A DNA stretch of 64,000 bases from Lepidostoma basale (GCA_022606425.2 JAHDVF020000737.1:248001-312000); one strand, 5' to 3'; positions 52,987 to 63,669 are shown, counted from the stretch's first letter. The notes: generated by a model not told the origin, from the sequence alone. Numbers and translations are program-made.

Positions 52987-55050
52987 TTATTCGGGGGCAT
53001 GATTTGTGTGGCCCGGAGTGTTCCTCTGAAGGAGAATCGATTTTGGGCGCTTGTGGCGGCTGGAAGTGTTTGGGTCGTAATTAGAGAGGTCTTTTATTGT
53101 GGGGTTGGGATGTGAAGGGAGTCCTTTGTAAAAACGTTCGGCAAGTTTCAGAATGAATTCATCTATCATCGGGATTCCCGATTCTAGGTGCAGTTGTGTA
53201 ATCCTGGTCCATGAAGGCGCACCAAGCGATAAACGGATAGCCTTATTTTGCAGGATTTGGAGTTTTTGTATGTGACTCGAAGCTGCATAGCCCCAGATTG
53301 GGGCTGCATAAGTGAAGATCGGCCTTATAACCGTTTTGTATATCAGGAGTTTATTGTCGATGCTTAGTTTACTGTTTCTAGCTAACATTGGGTAGAGGGC
53401 TGAGATTGCTTTTGACGCGGCTTTGACTTTATTTGTAATGTGTGGCCTCCATGTCAGCTTAGAATCCAAGGTAACCCCAAGGTATTTGATTGTTTTGGTC
53501 CAAGGAACGTCTTGGCCGAACATTTTTATGTTGGGAATGTTTGGAGGAATGTGTCTTTTACTGAAAAGGGTCGCTGCGCTTTTACTCGGATTGATGGTAA
53601 TGCGCCAGTTTCTGCACCACACCTCTAGCACATCGGCCTGTTTTTGCACCCTGCGGGTCGCGAGAAGCGGCCTTTTAGCACTGGAGATGATGCCCGTATC
53701 GTCAGCGAATTGGGCAATGTGGGTGTTCTGATCTCGGGGAAGAGGGATATCACTGCAGTAGATGTTGAACAGAGTAGGAGCCATTACTGAACCTTGGGGA
53801 ACTCCTGCTCTGATAGGGCGTACAAGGGATTTGGCCTTGTTGATTTTGACGCTGAAAAGGCGATCGGACAGAAAGCTGGCTATGAGTTGAATCATAGGCA
53901 GTGGGATGTTTGCTTTTCCCATTTTGTATAACAGGCCGGTGTGCCAGACGCGGTCGAATGCTTTACTGACATCTAGGGAAAAGAAAGTGGTGAATTTGCG
54001 CGTGTTAAAGTTTGTGGCAATAAGTTCAACTACACGAAGTAGCTGATGTTGTGTGGAGTGTTGGGCACGGAAACCGTGTTGAAAATCTGGAATGGTACTC
54101 TGTTCGTGAAGTGTTGTTTTGAGTCTTGATTGTATGAGTTTTTCCAACAATTTACCAGTGCAAGGAAGAAGACTAATTGGTCTATGATTTGAAGGAGCTG
54201 TTAGGTCCTTGCCTGGCTTGGGAAGAAGGATAACGTCTGCGATTTTGTAGGGTTTCGGGAAGTATCGGAGTCTAAAGGATGCGTTGAAGATCGCTGTCAG
54301 GGCACAGATGCCTTTGAGAGGGAGAGATTTGAGAATTTTGTTAGATATTGAGTCAGGACCTGGTGATTTGCGGGTATTAAGATATTTTATTTGTTGTTTC
54401 ACCTCTCTAGGTGAGGTGAATGGGATCGGTGGGGATGAAGGAGTTTTGGCTAAGAGTTGTGAAACGTGAGATTCGATCGAGGCCACGAATAATGGATTGT
54501 CATGTTCGTTATTTGTCGTGAATTGATCTTCTAGGCTCGATGCAAATGTTTCTGCCCTGTCGGCGTCGGAGTACACTAATCCATTTGGACCTTGTAACGG
54601 TGTGATTCTTGAGTGGGGTTTGCGAAGATTTTTGGATAATTTCCAGAAGGCTGTCTTGTCGTCATCGTTTAATGACTCTAGATAATCCATCCAGCGGTCA
54701 TTGCGTAAGTCGGTGATGGCTTTTTTGACGTCAATGTTTAGTTTGTTGAGAAGTGTTTTATCCTGAGGTTGTCGATATTTTTGCCATCTTTTTCTAATGG
54801 TATTTTTGTGGCGTATTATCTGTTGGATATCGGCAGGTAGATTTGGTCTGTATATGTCGTTGTCTACAACTGTGGTTGCATTTTTTAGAGCAGTCTGTAG
54901 GATAAATGTCATTTCATTCGTGACCTGATCGAGAGATTCTGGGTCTGGAATTTTTGTTGGGATTTTGATCATTTCGTGGATGATTTCGGGAAGAATTAAA
55001 AACTTTTCCTTTATACAATCTACCAAAAAAATATTAATACTACCTTCCAT
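52987..55050 (-). CDS. Jockey-type LINE reverse transcriptase, 687-codon open frame
   Basis: Non-LTR retrotransposon polymerase. Domains: linker (45-140, AFWKLSKNLRKP), RT from about 228 (RKSPGPDSISNKIL), 287-297 NHRPISLLPCTGK, 324-336 QHGFRAQHSTQHQ, motif A 357-370 FSLDVSKAFDRVWH with Asp360, motif B 416-421 GVPQGS, motif C 448-451 FADD with Asp450-451, thumb 523-527 KYLGV, 576-583 RPIFTYAA, and the C-terminal region after the RT domain. All catalytic Asp are present and no stop interrupts. Jockey ORF2 proteins also carry an N-terminal AP endonuclease; here only ~40 unrelated-looking codons precede the linker, so the copy is 5'-truncated or chimeric and the ATG at 55048-55050 is just the first in frame. 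The GC content is above that of the flanks. Probably a fairly recent insertion. Confidence 0.85.
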   Translation of the reverse strand: MEGSINIFLVDCIKEKFLILPEIIHEMIKIPTKIPDPESLDQVTNEMTFILQTALKNATTVVDNDIYRPNLPADIQQIIRHKNTIRKRWQKYRQPQDKTLLNKLNIDVKKAITDLRNDRWMDYLESLNDDDKTAFWKLSKNLRKPHSRITPLQGPNGLVYSDADRAETFASSLEDQFTTNNEHDNPLFVASIESHVSQLLAKTPSSPPIPFTSPREVKQQIKYLNTRKSPGPDSISNKILKSLPLKGICALTAIFNASFRLRYFPKPYKIADVILLPKPGKDLTAPSNHRPISLLPCTGKLLEKLIQSRLKTTLHEQSTIPDFQHGFRAQHSTQHQLLRVVELIATNFNTRKFTTFFSLDVSKAFDRVWHTGLLYKMGKANIPLPMIQLIASFLSDRLFSVKINKAKSLVRPIRAGVPQGSVMAPTLFNIYCSDIPLPRDQNTHIAQFADDTGIISSAKRPLLATRRVQKQADVLEVWCRNWRITINPSKSAATLFSKRHIPPNIPNIKMFGQDVPWTKTIKYLGVTLDSKLTWRPHITNKVKAASKAISALYPMLARNSKLSIDNKLLIYKTVIRPIFTYAAPIWGYAASSHIQKLQILQNKAIRLSLGAPSWTRITQLHLESGIPMIDEFILKLAERFYKGLPSHPNPTIKDLSNYDPNTSSRHKRPKSILLQRNTPGHTNHAPE

Positions 55051-55239
55051 TTTTGTCCCTTTCTTACTAATGTAATCTGCTTCCTTATAATGTTTATCGT
55101 CTTTAATATATTAGGATTCATCGTTTTTGACTCTATATTATGCATGATTGTTCCTTCTAATTACTGTTTGAATTATTATTATGATTATTATCATTCTTAT
55201 TATTTTATTATTATAAATAAATGAATTTAATACAACAAC

Positions 55240-56005
55240 ACAACAACAACAACAAACCATCACGCCGTTTCTCCGCAGGGGTAGGCAGAGAGAATGGACC
55301 GCCACACTACTCTATCCTGGCACACCTCTCTGGCTTCCTCCACATTCATACATCGAGTCATACACGCACGTCGATTCATCCGGCTTCTGACATGACCAAC
55401 CTTTAATATTTGATTAATTTGGACATGCCATGTTTTTCTCGGTCTACCTCGACTCCTTACTCCATTTACATCGTTAACGTATACTTTTTTAACCATTCTT
55501 TCTTCACCCATGCGCTCCATATGTCCGAACCAACGCAACGAACCATTCATAATTTTGTTCATAATACCTTCTTTCGCTCTACATTCCTTCCTAATATCAG
55601 CATTTGAGATTCTGTCATACATCGTTCTACCACACATACGTCTTAGGGACCTCATCTCTACCGCATTTATTCTGCTCTCATCTTTCTTCTGTCAGTTCCA
55701 TGCTTCGCTTCCATACATAGGAGTTGGGACCAGAACTCCATTGTGAACGGCCATTTTCGCTTTCATTGATAAATTCTTGTTTCCAATAACTACTTTTAAA
55801 GCTCCATTCACTTTGTTACCCGCACCAACCCTTTTTTCAACATCACTGTCCGTTCGGCCATCCGCTGTGAACATGCTACCTAAATACACAAATTCCCTCA
55901 CCTGTTCCAAGTTCTCTTCATTTACACTTATATTACAAACTGTCATTTGCTCTTCCCTTTCAAAAACTAACACCTTTGACTTTCCGACATTCATCAAAAC
56001 ACGTT
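55240..56005 (-). pseudogene. RTE-A LINE, longest copy
   Basis: The minus strand runs from MNVGKSKVLVFEREEQMTV and NLEQVREFVYLGSMFTADGR (RT thumb) through AVHNGVLVPTPMYGSEAWN, a stop at 55692-55694, then QKKDESRINAVEMRSLRRMC, SNADIRKECRAKEGIMNKIM, NGSLRWFGHMERMGEERMVK and RGRPRKTWHVQINQILKVGH to SAYPCGETA and a (GTT)n tail. Apart from that one stop the frame is intact, which makes this the best reference for RTE-A in the window. Truncated before the RT catalytic core. Confidence 0.9.
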
Positions 56006-56019
56006 AAAACAATTAAATA

Positions 56020-56235
56020 GCAGACAACTTACTTTTGAATAAGTGTGATCCATCAATGAACTCCGTTTTCATCATTAGCATCATCATATTCATCATCTGA
56101 AGAGTTTGATGATTCAGTGTCCCTATCAATTGAAAAAAGAAATTCCTCGTCTTCATCTAGCCAAATATTTCGTTTATTAAGTACTCGCGGCTGAATTTCC
56201 TATGGTAACAATTCTCTGGACCGAATGTACACAGA
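56020..56235 (-). pseudogene. Acidic ORF fragment of unknown origin
   Basis: The minus strand gives YIRSRELLP, a stop, EIQPRVLNKRNIWLDEDEEF, LFSIDRDTESSNSSDDEYDD and ANDENGVH followed by a stop. The Asp/Glu/Ser-rich stretch resembles N-terminal regions of some transposases or nuclear proteins, but no family is recognised. A TTTTATAG lies just upstream and could be a splice acceptor. It lies inside the Helitron-like borders. Confidence 0.35.
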
Positions 56236-57234
56236 TACACCTATAAAATCAATACAAAATATACAATACGTATTTTTATTATTATTCACTAATCATAAAT
56301 CGGTTATTTAATCTCTACGGAACACTCATCTGTCATCTTTTTCGAATGGTAGGTATTAATGGCGCAAATATTCTCTGCTCTCCTTCACAAAAGGGGTTTA
56401 ACTTTTAGAATAGTCTCTCTTATACTGATTTTTATAACTTTGGGCATTGTTAATCTAAAATTAATAAAGAAAACCAAAAATCCCGGCGACGATTAAAAAA
56501 TAACCTCAAATCTTTCACATTGAGTATTGACATCTGGCATCAACAATACACCACCTACGGGCGTTTTTTCGAAACTAAAATGGAAGCCATGATGTTTTTT
56601 GTACTTTGTCTCAAAAGTCAAATTTAGTCAAACGTACGACAAATATAATTAATTTTAAATCATTTAAGTGATTTTTTCAAATGTTTCAATAATTATTCTG
56701 TTATCCGGAACGGAGACAAATCCAGCAAATATAAGATCTTCAAAATTGGTCCAGCCGTTCTCGAGTTATAAATGGTGTAACTAACACGATTTTTGACTTT
56801 GTTATATATATATAGATTTATAGATTTATGAAAACAAATGACACGGAAAGAATATGATTTGTCTTTTTGTTAGTTAAAATAATAAATAGGTACCTTTTTT
56901 CATTTAACAAATTGTGTTTTAACTTGCGCATCCCATTTGTATAAGCTCGATTGATGAAATTTTAATGCTATCGCTTTGCATTTGAAACACGGTTTGAATA
57001 TTAAATGATTTCCTAAAATATATAACAAATTTTGATCTTCACAGTTGATATCTAAAATGTATTATACATTGATTAATTTAAATATGAATATTCATAACAG
57101 CTATTTAAGACAATTTTAAATACTTTATTCTATAAAGCGAAATAATATCTCACACACTTTTTATTGCAGTTCTACTGGACGAGTAAAGGTACCAACACCA
57201 ACCACTGTTCGCTAATTCAAGAAATAAGAATAAA

Positions 57235-57532
57235 AACAGTGTGTAATTAAGATGGTTTGGACACATGGGAAGACTGAATTAAGAAATAATAGTAAATATT
57301 GTATATGTTACCGATGTATACGGAATAAGAAATAGAGGAAAGCCGAGAAAAACGTGGCACGATCAAATAAATCAAATATTGAATGTCGGCCACGCAAAGA
57401 GTCGGAGAAATCGACATGCGTGCATTACACAATGTATGAATTTTGAAAAAGCGAGATGAAAAAACAGTATTACGGTCCATTTTTTCTGCCTACCCCTTGG
57501 GAGAGACGGCGTGATGGTTAGTTATATTCTTT
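57235..57532 (+). pseudogene. RTE-B LINE 3' fragment
   Basis: Encodes RWFGHMGRLN, RNRGKPRKTWHDQINQILN, VGHAKSRRNRHACITQ and a shifted end, then GGCGTGATGGTTAGTTA. Confidence 0.75.
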
Positions 57533-57903
57533 CTTTTAACAGTTTCGTGATTCTCTTACATGCGCAAAGGCTGAAACGAGTGTCTTAATATGTACGACCG
57601 TGCCACAAAACCCTTTTGCAAGAATATTTGCAAATTCAGGTTTATAGAGCAAACAGGTGTTTAATTTCCCAAGCAAAGGCCCTAGACGAATCGATTTGTG
57701 AGTATCTTATGTTTCACAGAAGAATGAAAAATTATATAAAATACAGTTTTTAAATTGTAAAATGTTCTACGTCGTACAAATCAATCTTTAGGGGTTCTTT
57801 CTAGTTTACTATTGATTTAGAAGTAAGCTACAGGAATTTTAATATTAACCAAAAATGATTTAAATATATTTGATAATTTAAAGTCAGAAAATTGAAAATT
57901 GAT
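57533..57903. other. No recognised feature
   Basis: AT-rich DNA between two RTE-B fragments in the same orientation; not obviously repetitive. Confidence 0.4.
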
Positions 57904-58285
57904 AGTGTCGAAAGAAAATATAAGAAGTGAATGCGGTGCGAATGATGGTGTTATGAACAAAATAATTTAAGGATCATTAAGATGGTTTGGACATATGGAA
58001 AGAATCAATGAAGAAAGAATGGTAAAAAAAATAAAAATGTTAACGATGTAAATGGAACCAGAAATAGAGGAAGATCGAGGAAATCGTGGCACGATCAAAT
58101 AAATCAAATATTGAATGTCGGCCATGTGAGGAGTCAGAGAAATCGACGCGCGTGCATGACACGATGTATGAATGTTGAGGGAGCGAGAGAAATATGTCAG
58201 GAAAGAAAAGTGTGGCAGTCCATTATTTCTGCCTACCCCTTTGGAGAGACAGCGTGGTGGTTAGTTAGTTAGTTTTATAAAATTG
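57904..58285 (+). pseudogene. RTE-B LINE 3' fragment
   Basis: Covers degenerate VSNENIRSECGAND onward, with stops at about 57967 and 58005, then VNDVNGTRNRGRSRKSWHDQ, INQILNVGHVRSQRNRRACM, MNVEGAREICQERKVWQSII, SAYPFGETA, with a (TTAG)n tail. Confidence 0.75.
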
Positions 58286-58374
58286 AATTAATTTGTTTAT
58301 TTTTTTTTTTACAAAATTCATCACAATTTAAAAACGTTAAACTTTAGTAAAAATAATATTATTACGCTTGTAAA

Positions 58375-58500
58375 TTTGTATTTAACTTTTCAACAACTGA
58401 TTGGTTTCGCTCCTGCCAGAGGAATGGAATCATACATACGCCAAATAGTTTCTTATGTACGTATGCATCATCAGGGCGATATAAAAAAAATTAAATAAAA
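58375..58500. repeat. Foldback repeat (type 1), two cores
   Basis: The minus strand reads CTGATGATGCATACGTACAT, AAGAAAC and, further on, GGCAGGAGCGAAACCAATCA: an intact CTGATGA ... GAAAC at 58476-58450 and a second GAAAC end at about 58405-58390. Confidence 0.55.
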
Positions 58501-58603
58501 TACAGATTTACATAAATATTCAGACTAATTGTAAGGTGTTCTATTAGATATTTACATAGTAGCTGCTTATATGTGCTTTCGCTTGAATATTCAATTGACA
58601 CAA

Positions 58604-58785
58604 ACTAACTAACTAACTAACCATCACGCCATCTCCCCGAAAGGGTAGGCAGAAATAATGGACTGTCACACTTTTACTGATGCGGCACTCCATCCTTCTC
58701 TTTTCGCCCCGCGGGAGACGCGGTGTGATGGGTTGCGAACCTCATCGCCACCAATAGGCATCTCCCGCGCACACTTCGATCGCCC
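58604..58785 (-). mobile_element. SINE with RTE-B tail, copy 3
   Basis: Starts AACTAACTAACTAACCATCA (inverse tail) and runs to GCATCTCCCGCGCACACTTC. Full length by comparison with 59421-59595, to which it lies inverted ~640 bp away. Confidence 0.75.
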
Positions 58786-59194
58786 AACACCCACAAAACA
58801 AACCTAAAACAAATAAAATAAACATAATAACCCAAAAACTAATACTAGATAATCAACGTCTTTAATGATACATAAGTACCTGAAACCTAGCTATACAAAA
58901 TACACAGGAATATAACATACAGGTATTGCTGGTATCCGGGGAATAATGACATAAGAACCAGCATCCATTCTAAATGGTTTAATTATTCCCAAGATCCATC
59001 AACGCAGCATACAATTTTTTAAAAAATAAATAAAACAATTTTTCTACTAACATAATAATTAATTAACAACATACTTTTGTACATTTGAATAAATAAAAAC
59101 TTCAGTTCATTGAATGAATAAATATTGTTAAAACAACGCACCTACTCAAACTTTTCCCTAAGTTTATTCAATTGACACCTTAGTCTATATATAA
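58786..59194. other. No recognised feature
   Basis: AT-rich spacer between two inverted SINE copies. Confidence 0.35.
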
Positions 59195-59345
59195 TGTAAT
59201 TGTGTATTTCAATTTAGTTTTTTTTATATTACCCTAATGAAGCTTGAATATAAGCGAAACTAGTTGGGGTTATTGCAATTCCGTGGTTAATATAAAATTA
59301 TATTCCGATATTAAATAATATTTTTCTAGTTAACTCCTATAGTAA
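59195..59345 (+). repeat. Foldback repeat half (type 1)
   Basis: The plus strand reads CTAATGA, AGCTT-GAATAT-AAGC, GAAAC, TAGTTGGGGTTATTG. The hairpin GCTT/AAGC is intact; the first motif has A for G at its third base. Confidence 0.5.
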
Positions 59346-59420
59346 CTCCTAAATTTTTTATTATTTCAAACTGCGACATACTATGTTTTGCAACTCATAT
59401 TTTAGTGTTGTGTTGGAAGA

Positions 59421-59595
59421 TCGAAGTGTGCGCGGGAGATGCCTATTGGTGGCGATGAGGTTCACAACCCATCACACCGCGTCTCCCGCGGGGCGAAAAG
59501 AGAAGGATGGAGTGCCGCATCGGTTAAAGTGTGACAGTCCATTCTTTCTGCCTACCCTTTCGGGGAGACGGCGTGATGGTTAGTTAGTTTAGTTA
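59421..59595 (+). mobile_element. SINE with RTE-B tail, copy 4 (full length)
   Basis: TCGAAGTGTGCGCGGGAGAT, GCCTATTGGTGGCGATGAGG and TCCCGCGGGGCGAAAAGAGA form the SINE part. GTGTGACAGTCCATTCTTTC ... GGCGTGATGGTTAGTTAG is the RTE-B tail. Starts at TCGAAGTG like copy 3. Confidence 0.75.
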
Positions 59596-59654
59596 GTGTT
59601 ATTTCATTTTATATAATTACGTAATAATAAAATATTTAATTTTCGCAACGAAAT

Positions 59655-59970
59655 GAAGTGTAATGTGATATAACCTGCTTCGAAATTCCCGGGGAACCAG
59701 TGAAAGCCATAGAAAATGCCGCTCTCAAGAAACGTCGCAGTGGGCACATGATAAAGGGGAGGAGAGCGGTTACGGTCCCCAGCGAGCGCGTCCCACGGAC
59801 ATTAATTACTTTCTGCGGAGAAGACTGTTTTTCATCGGTAACAAGATACTAACGTCGTATTCTAATCTTAATAGCTCTTTGTATTAACTTTCAGCTCTTT
59901 GATCACTGATACACCGCGGTTGGTGGATTCTCCCTTTCTTATACCGGGCTCAGACGTATTTGTATTGAAA
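59655..59970. other. Unique GC-rich island
   Basis: GGGGAGGAGAGCGGTTACGG and CCCAGCGAGCGCGTCCCACG are complex unrepeated DNA; no exon recognised. Confidence 0.35.
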
Positions 59971-60367
59971 TTTACATTACTGTAACATTTACATATACTC
60001 GCTTTAATTTTACATGAATTAAATGGTTCCTTAGAGAAATGTTTTTCGTAAAACGTATATTTAAAGACGAAAAAGTTTCGTTTGTAATTACATTATTTTA
60101 TTTATATATTTTTAGGATTTTTTTTGTCTTTTATGACATTATCGACTGTCGCTTTCACGAGTCTCTGTAGCTTGTTTAATGATATGTCTTTAAACACGTT
60201 TTAACAAAAACAAATAATTAAGCTACATGGAATTCTACAAAATTGATAATGAAATAATCAATTATTTGTTTTTCAAAATTATAGCATATAGATCTCGAAG
60301 TGGTTTCTAGCAATGTGGTAAATGGCGGTAGCCTTTCACATTGCGTTAAAAAGATCTTCTGCTTAAT

Positions 60368-60642
60368 GCTTAAAATACAATCTTCATAGATGGCGTTAGT
60401 GTGTAGATTGAATATACTACCGTGTTAAAGGAGACTTACATATACACAACTTCCAAAATTTTTTCAGACATGGTGGTCATAAGAAAAAATAAGGTGGAAT
60501 GGGGAATGTTGTATTACATAAAGCGTGCGCTTAACCCAACCAATGACAGGTCATAAGTCCTGCAAACACCTTGACCTACGATATTCTGTTTCCAATTTGC
60601 ATCTTCGTCTCTATTGAGATACAATTGATTCTTGAATTATTT
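60368..60642 (-). mobile_element. Inverted-repeat MITE, copy 5 (one end missing)
   Basis: Matches copies 2 and 4 in the body (GGTGGAATGGGGAATGTTGT, CAATGACAGGTCATAAGTCC). The right terminus is GTCTCTATTGAGATACAATT, GATTCTTGAATT. The left terminus is absent. Confidence 0.7.
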
Positions 60643-60749
60643 GTTCTTAATCATCATAATCTTCTTCTTATTTCTTTAAAACTTTGTTATGATATCGTTC
60701 GGAGCTTATTCATGGGATATAGAGGTGGACTGCCTCTTTGAAGTGTTAT

Positions 60750-60880
60750 TATATTATTGGGAGTGACATATTTCTTCTTGAGAGGGCATTATCAAATATG
60801 GTAAATACTCTAATCACGCTTAATAATGTTCTAGCAAAGCGAAACCTTTACGAAATTTAAAAGAAAAAAAAATTTCATAA
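60750..60880. repeat. Foldback repeat (type 4), degenerate
   Basis: GGGAGTGACATATTTCTTCT, GAGGGCATTATCAAATATGG and CTAGCAAAGCGAAACC keep the order of type 4 inner blocks. Confidence 0.45.
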
Positions 60881-60974
60881 ATATTAAATTCAAATCGGTA
60901 AAAAGTTCAATCGTTAAACCTTAGATTAATATAAGCGTGTAGAATATAACGGTTGACAGAAATATGTAAAACGA

Positions 60975-61076
60975 CTTACGTGCATGACACGATGTATGAA
61001 TATTAAGGAACCAAGAAAAGTTTGTCAGGAGAGAACAGTGGTCAGAGAGACAGTGTGATGGTAAGATAGTAAGGTA
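60975..61076 (+). mobile_element. RTE-B LINE 3' scrap
   Basis: CGTGCATGACACGATGTATG and GGAACCAAGAAAAGTTTGTC match RTE-B; it ends GACAGTGTGATGGTAAGATA after an internal deletion. Confidence 0.6.
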
Positions 61077-61269
61077 AATATTTTATTGTTTCGTACCAAG
61101 TAAGTAAAACCTAATATAGAAATTATAAAACTAAAGTAGCGTACGAGTATAATAATAAAAAAACTAATCCAAATTGTATTTACTCCTATCACATATATCG
61201 GGTTAAACGAATTATTGAGGGAGTGTTGGAAGCTTAAACTGAGTGTGAGTTCATGTAATTATACACACT

Positions 61270-61645
61270 TTTTAACACCTGCAGCCGTGGGAATTAGCGG
61301 CAAAACTAAACGCGGAAATATTTTCCGAGAACAGGCGGCAAAATTTGAAATTCTTAAAGAAATATCCGCTTCCTCCTTCCGCTAAGTGCACCGTCGATGA
61401 TTATCTGGCAGTGGGGAAATTGTTCAAAGGCCAAGGAAGTGCTTGGTTCAATTACACGACAGGACAAAGGAGCCGACGGGTAAAGGATTCCACCCCTTGC
61501 ATATTTATTAGTTTTACTAAGGGTGTGAATCAACGCGAGGGCGGTGCTTATTAAGCCAGCAGCGAACGGACAAGATTCCGGTAATGAATATGTTTTGCGA
61601 TGTAAGCCACTCGCTGTTCGCGTCCTGGAGTCTATTCACGTAACG
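61270..61645. other. Unique GC-balanced island
   Basis: Holds a 69-codon plus-strand frame (61345-61554) of no recognised family. Not repeated in the window. Confidence 0.3.
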
Positions 61646-61904
61646 TGAACGTGTTACATATTGGGAATACTTACACAGGGGATACGTTATGTGATGTCGA
61701 AGAATATCAGTATTAGAGGGAGAATTAAACTAAAACTAATAACTAATCAACTAATTAGTCTACCAATTTCACACACCGAATTAATTTAATTTATTATATA
61801 CGTCATTATCTATACTAGTCCATATTGTATACTAATCAATTCTTTACTTATTGGTTATTAACTTCTGGTTCACATATTAGTGATAAATTTCAAAAATTGG
61901 TTTT

Positions 61905-61985
61905 AAAACTATACAATAGTATTATTGTATGTCTATGACTATGTATAACTATACAATAGTATTATTGTATGTCTATGACTATACA
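61905..61985 (+). repeat. Tandem duplication, ~41-bp unit
   Basis: ACTATACAATAGTATTATTG and TATGTCTATGACTAT occur twice in a row. Confidence 0.85.
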
Positions 61986-62024
61986 CGTAACTCTTTATGG
62001 GAATGATATTATCATATTTTAAAT

Positions 62025-62145
62025 CAAATACAAGAGAGTGGACAAGAATGAGCAGAGTTGCACGGGACAAAGATGCTTTCGCTGCAGTGATCACCAACGT
62101 TGGGGGGGGGGGGGGGGACCTGGCATTACACCAGAAAAAGAAAAT
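62025..62145 (+). pseudogene. RTE-like LINE end with poly-G tract
   Basis: RVARDKDAFAAVITNV followed by a run of about 16 G (62102-62117), then ACCTGGCATTACACCAGAAA. Same terminal motif as at 21703-21830 (AAQDRDRIAEVIANVG). Confidence 0.6.
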
Positions 62146-62779
62146 TTAAATTTAAACCTAATTTTTTATAATAAAAAAGAAATGATACCGTATTTTTGTT
62201 TTTAAACTGATATTATATTAATCGTAATAATATATTTGGTATTGTATTACACGAGACAAATATATTGACTTCAAGAAAACTAACTTGTTATAAATCTGCA
62301 CAGAGACACACAGAATTGTGTGAACACAGACGGGGGAATTAGATATTCAGAAATAATGAATGGGAAATAAAGTTTACATAAATTATTGTTAAGATAACAA
62401 AGAATCGCAAAACCTTTTTGTTCGAATAAATAAACTATCCTTGGAGAATAATGGAATTAATTATAAAATGTTCTTAAATAAATTGAGAGGACAAAACATT
62501 TAACAAAGCTAAAACTTTCAAGCTAGATCAAGCGATATCGGCTGCTTTCTTTATCAAATTAGACACTTTAGACTTTAATTACTCGTTTATTGATTAAAAT
62601 TGCGGAGGAACTCAAAAAGCCCTTTAAAAAAATAATAAAAAATAAAATAACAAAACTGATTTTAACATCTTATCTGTCCATTCCTCTCAATAGATTGCCT
62701 CTATTTAAAAATATGTAAAGTTTATGGGGGATATTGATTAGAAAGTTTTAAACTCAGAGCGCATAGTTTATAAGATCAG

Positions 62780-62835
62780 AGTCAGTTTACAGTTTCTTGA
62801 ACAATGGTGTAAAACTCAATATTAACCGCCCTACC
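62780..62835. repeat. Type 4 foldback outer piece
   Basis: CAGTTTCTTGAACAATGGTG and TAAAACTCAATATTAACC are the outer block of type 4 alone. Confidence 0.4.
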
Positions 62836-63060
62836 TTCGGGTAATTTTCCGAGAAACGTGCTAAAAAGCAGTTTTTTTTAATGGAATTTAATTATGTATT
62901 GATTTTATTTTTTTAAATTACGAAACGTCAAATACTCAGCCGCACACTTCGCCTGCCCCTTGTAAAAATATCATATTTATGAAGGCTTGTACTCAAGTGT
63001 TGTTGGCACACGCGCATATCCCTAACAGTTTGTACATTTTTAGTACATTACTTTTTCTCA

Positions 63061-63121
63061 AGCGCGTACGTGATACGGGATAGCACAGAATGGTAGTCAA
63101 AGTGAACGTATCACGTACGCT
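63061..63121. repeat. Short inverted repeat
   Basis: GTACGTGATACG (63066-63077) and CGTATCACGTAC (63107-63118) face each other across 29 bp. Confidence 0.7.
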
Positions 63122-63159
63122 CAAATACGTAGGGTGGTTAAATAAATAATTTTGGTAAA

Positions 63160-63305
63160 AACTTCCCCATTCTACTCGTAGAAGTTTTATTATGTTTTAC
63201 GGGAGTGACATGATTGATAAAAAAATAAATAAAAATGCTCTAGCAAGGCGAAATATGGCACTTCAATAATGTTTTCCCAATATCAAACATCACATGGAAT
63301 TATTA
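63160..63305. repeat. Foldback repeat (type 4)
   Basis: AGAAGTTTTATTATGTTTTA, CGGGAGTGACATGATTGATA and CTAGCAAGGCGAAATATGGC are ordered type 4 blocks. Confidence 0.45.
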
Positions 63306-63669
63306 TATATTATATATTGCACTGTAAAACATAATTTAAAAAAAAAATGTCCCACAAAGAGGAGAGCTTTATAGATTTCACGTAAGAACCTGCAATAGTT
63401 CAATTTACAAAACTTATAAAAATAAGCTACAAGGTCAATATTTCAATTAATAAAACATATAAAAATAAACTACAAAGTGTAATTGTACTCGTATACTTTT
63501 CCTTACGTTATATTGATTTTTTTAAATTCGTAAACATGTCGTTATAAATAAAATTCAAAATGTTAAAAAATTTGAATTCATTGTCGCGGGAATGTAACTT
63601 CTACGAATGTAATATCGTATCAATTTCAAAGAAATATTTAATGTTTCTATTTTTTATTATTTAAAATTT

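Larger units (their letters stand above)
52296..56822 (-). mobile_element. Helitron-like element ends around a 4.5-kb mosaic
   Basis: The left border ACTAGCTGACCCGACGAACT is the inverse of a Helitron 3' end (...GTCAGCTAGT). The right border (56700-56822), read on the minus strand, is ACAAAGTCAAAAATCGTGTT, AGTTACACCATTTATAACTC, GAGAACGGCTGGACC: the same start as the 390-bp element at 11643. Between them lie a Penelope remnant, a Jockey ORF, an RTE-A copy and an unidentified acidic ORF piece. The contents may be later insertions; no RepHel gene is seen. Confidence 0.5.

Noticed and set aside
53423..53731. Plus-strand open frames within the RT gene (53423-53731, 54284-54469)
   Set aside because: Antisense shadows of the Jockey-type RT ORF on the minus strand.
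3529..63495. Frequent ACTCGTA/TACGAGT word (for example 3536, 6034, 11652, 26008, 42045, 63180)
   Set aside because: By eye it is somewhat more common than expected in AT-rich DNA, but I cannot count or test it; several cases sit in repeats. A word-count test against a Markov model would decide.
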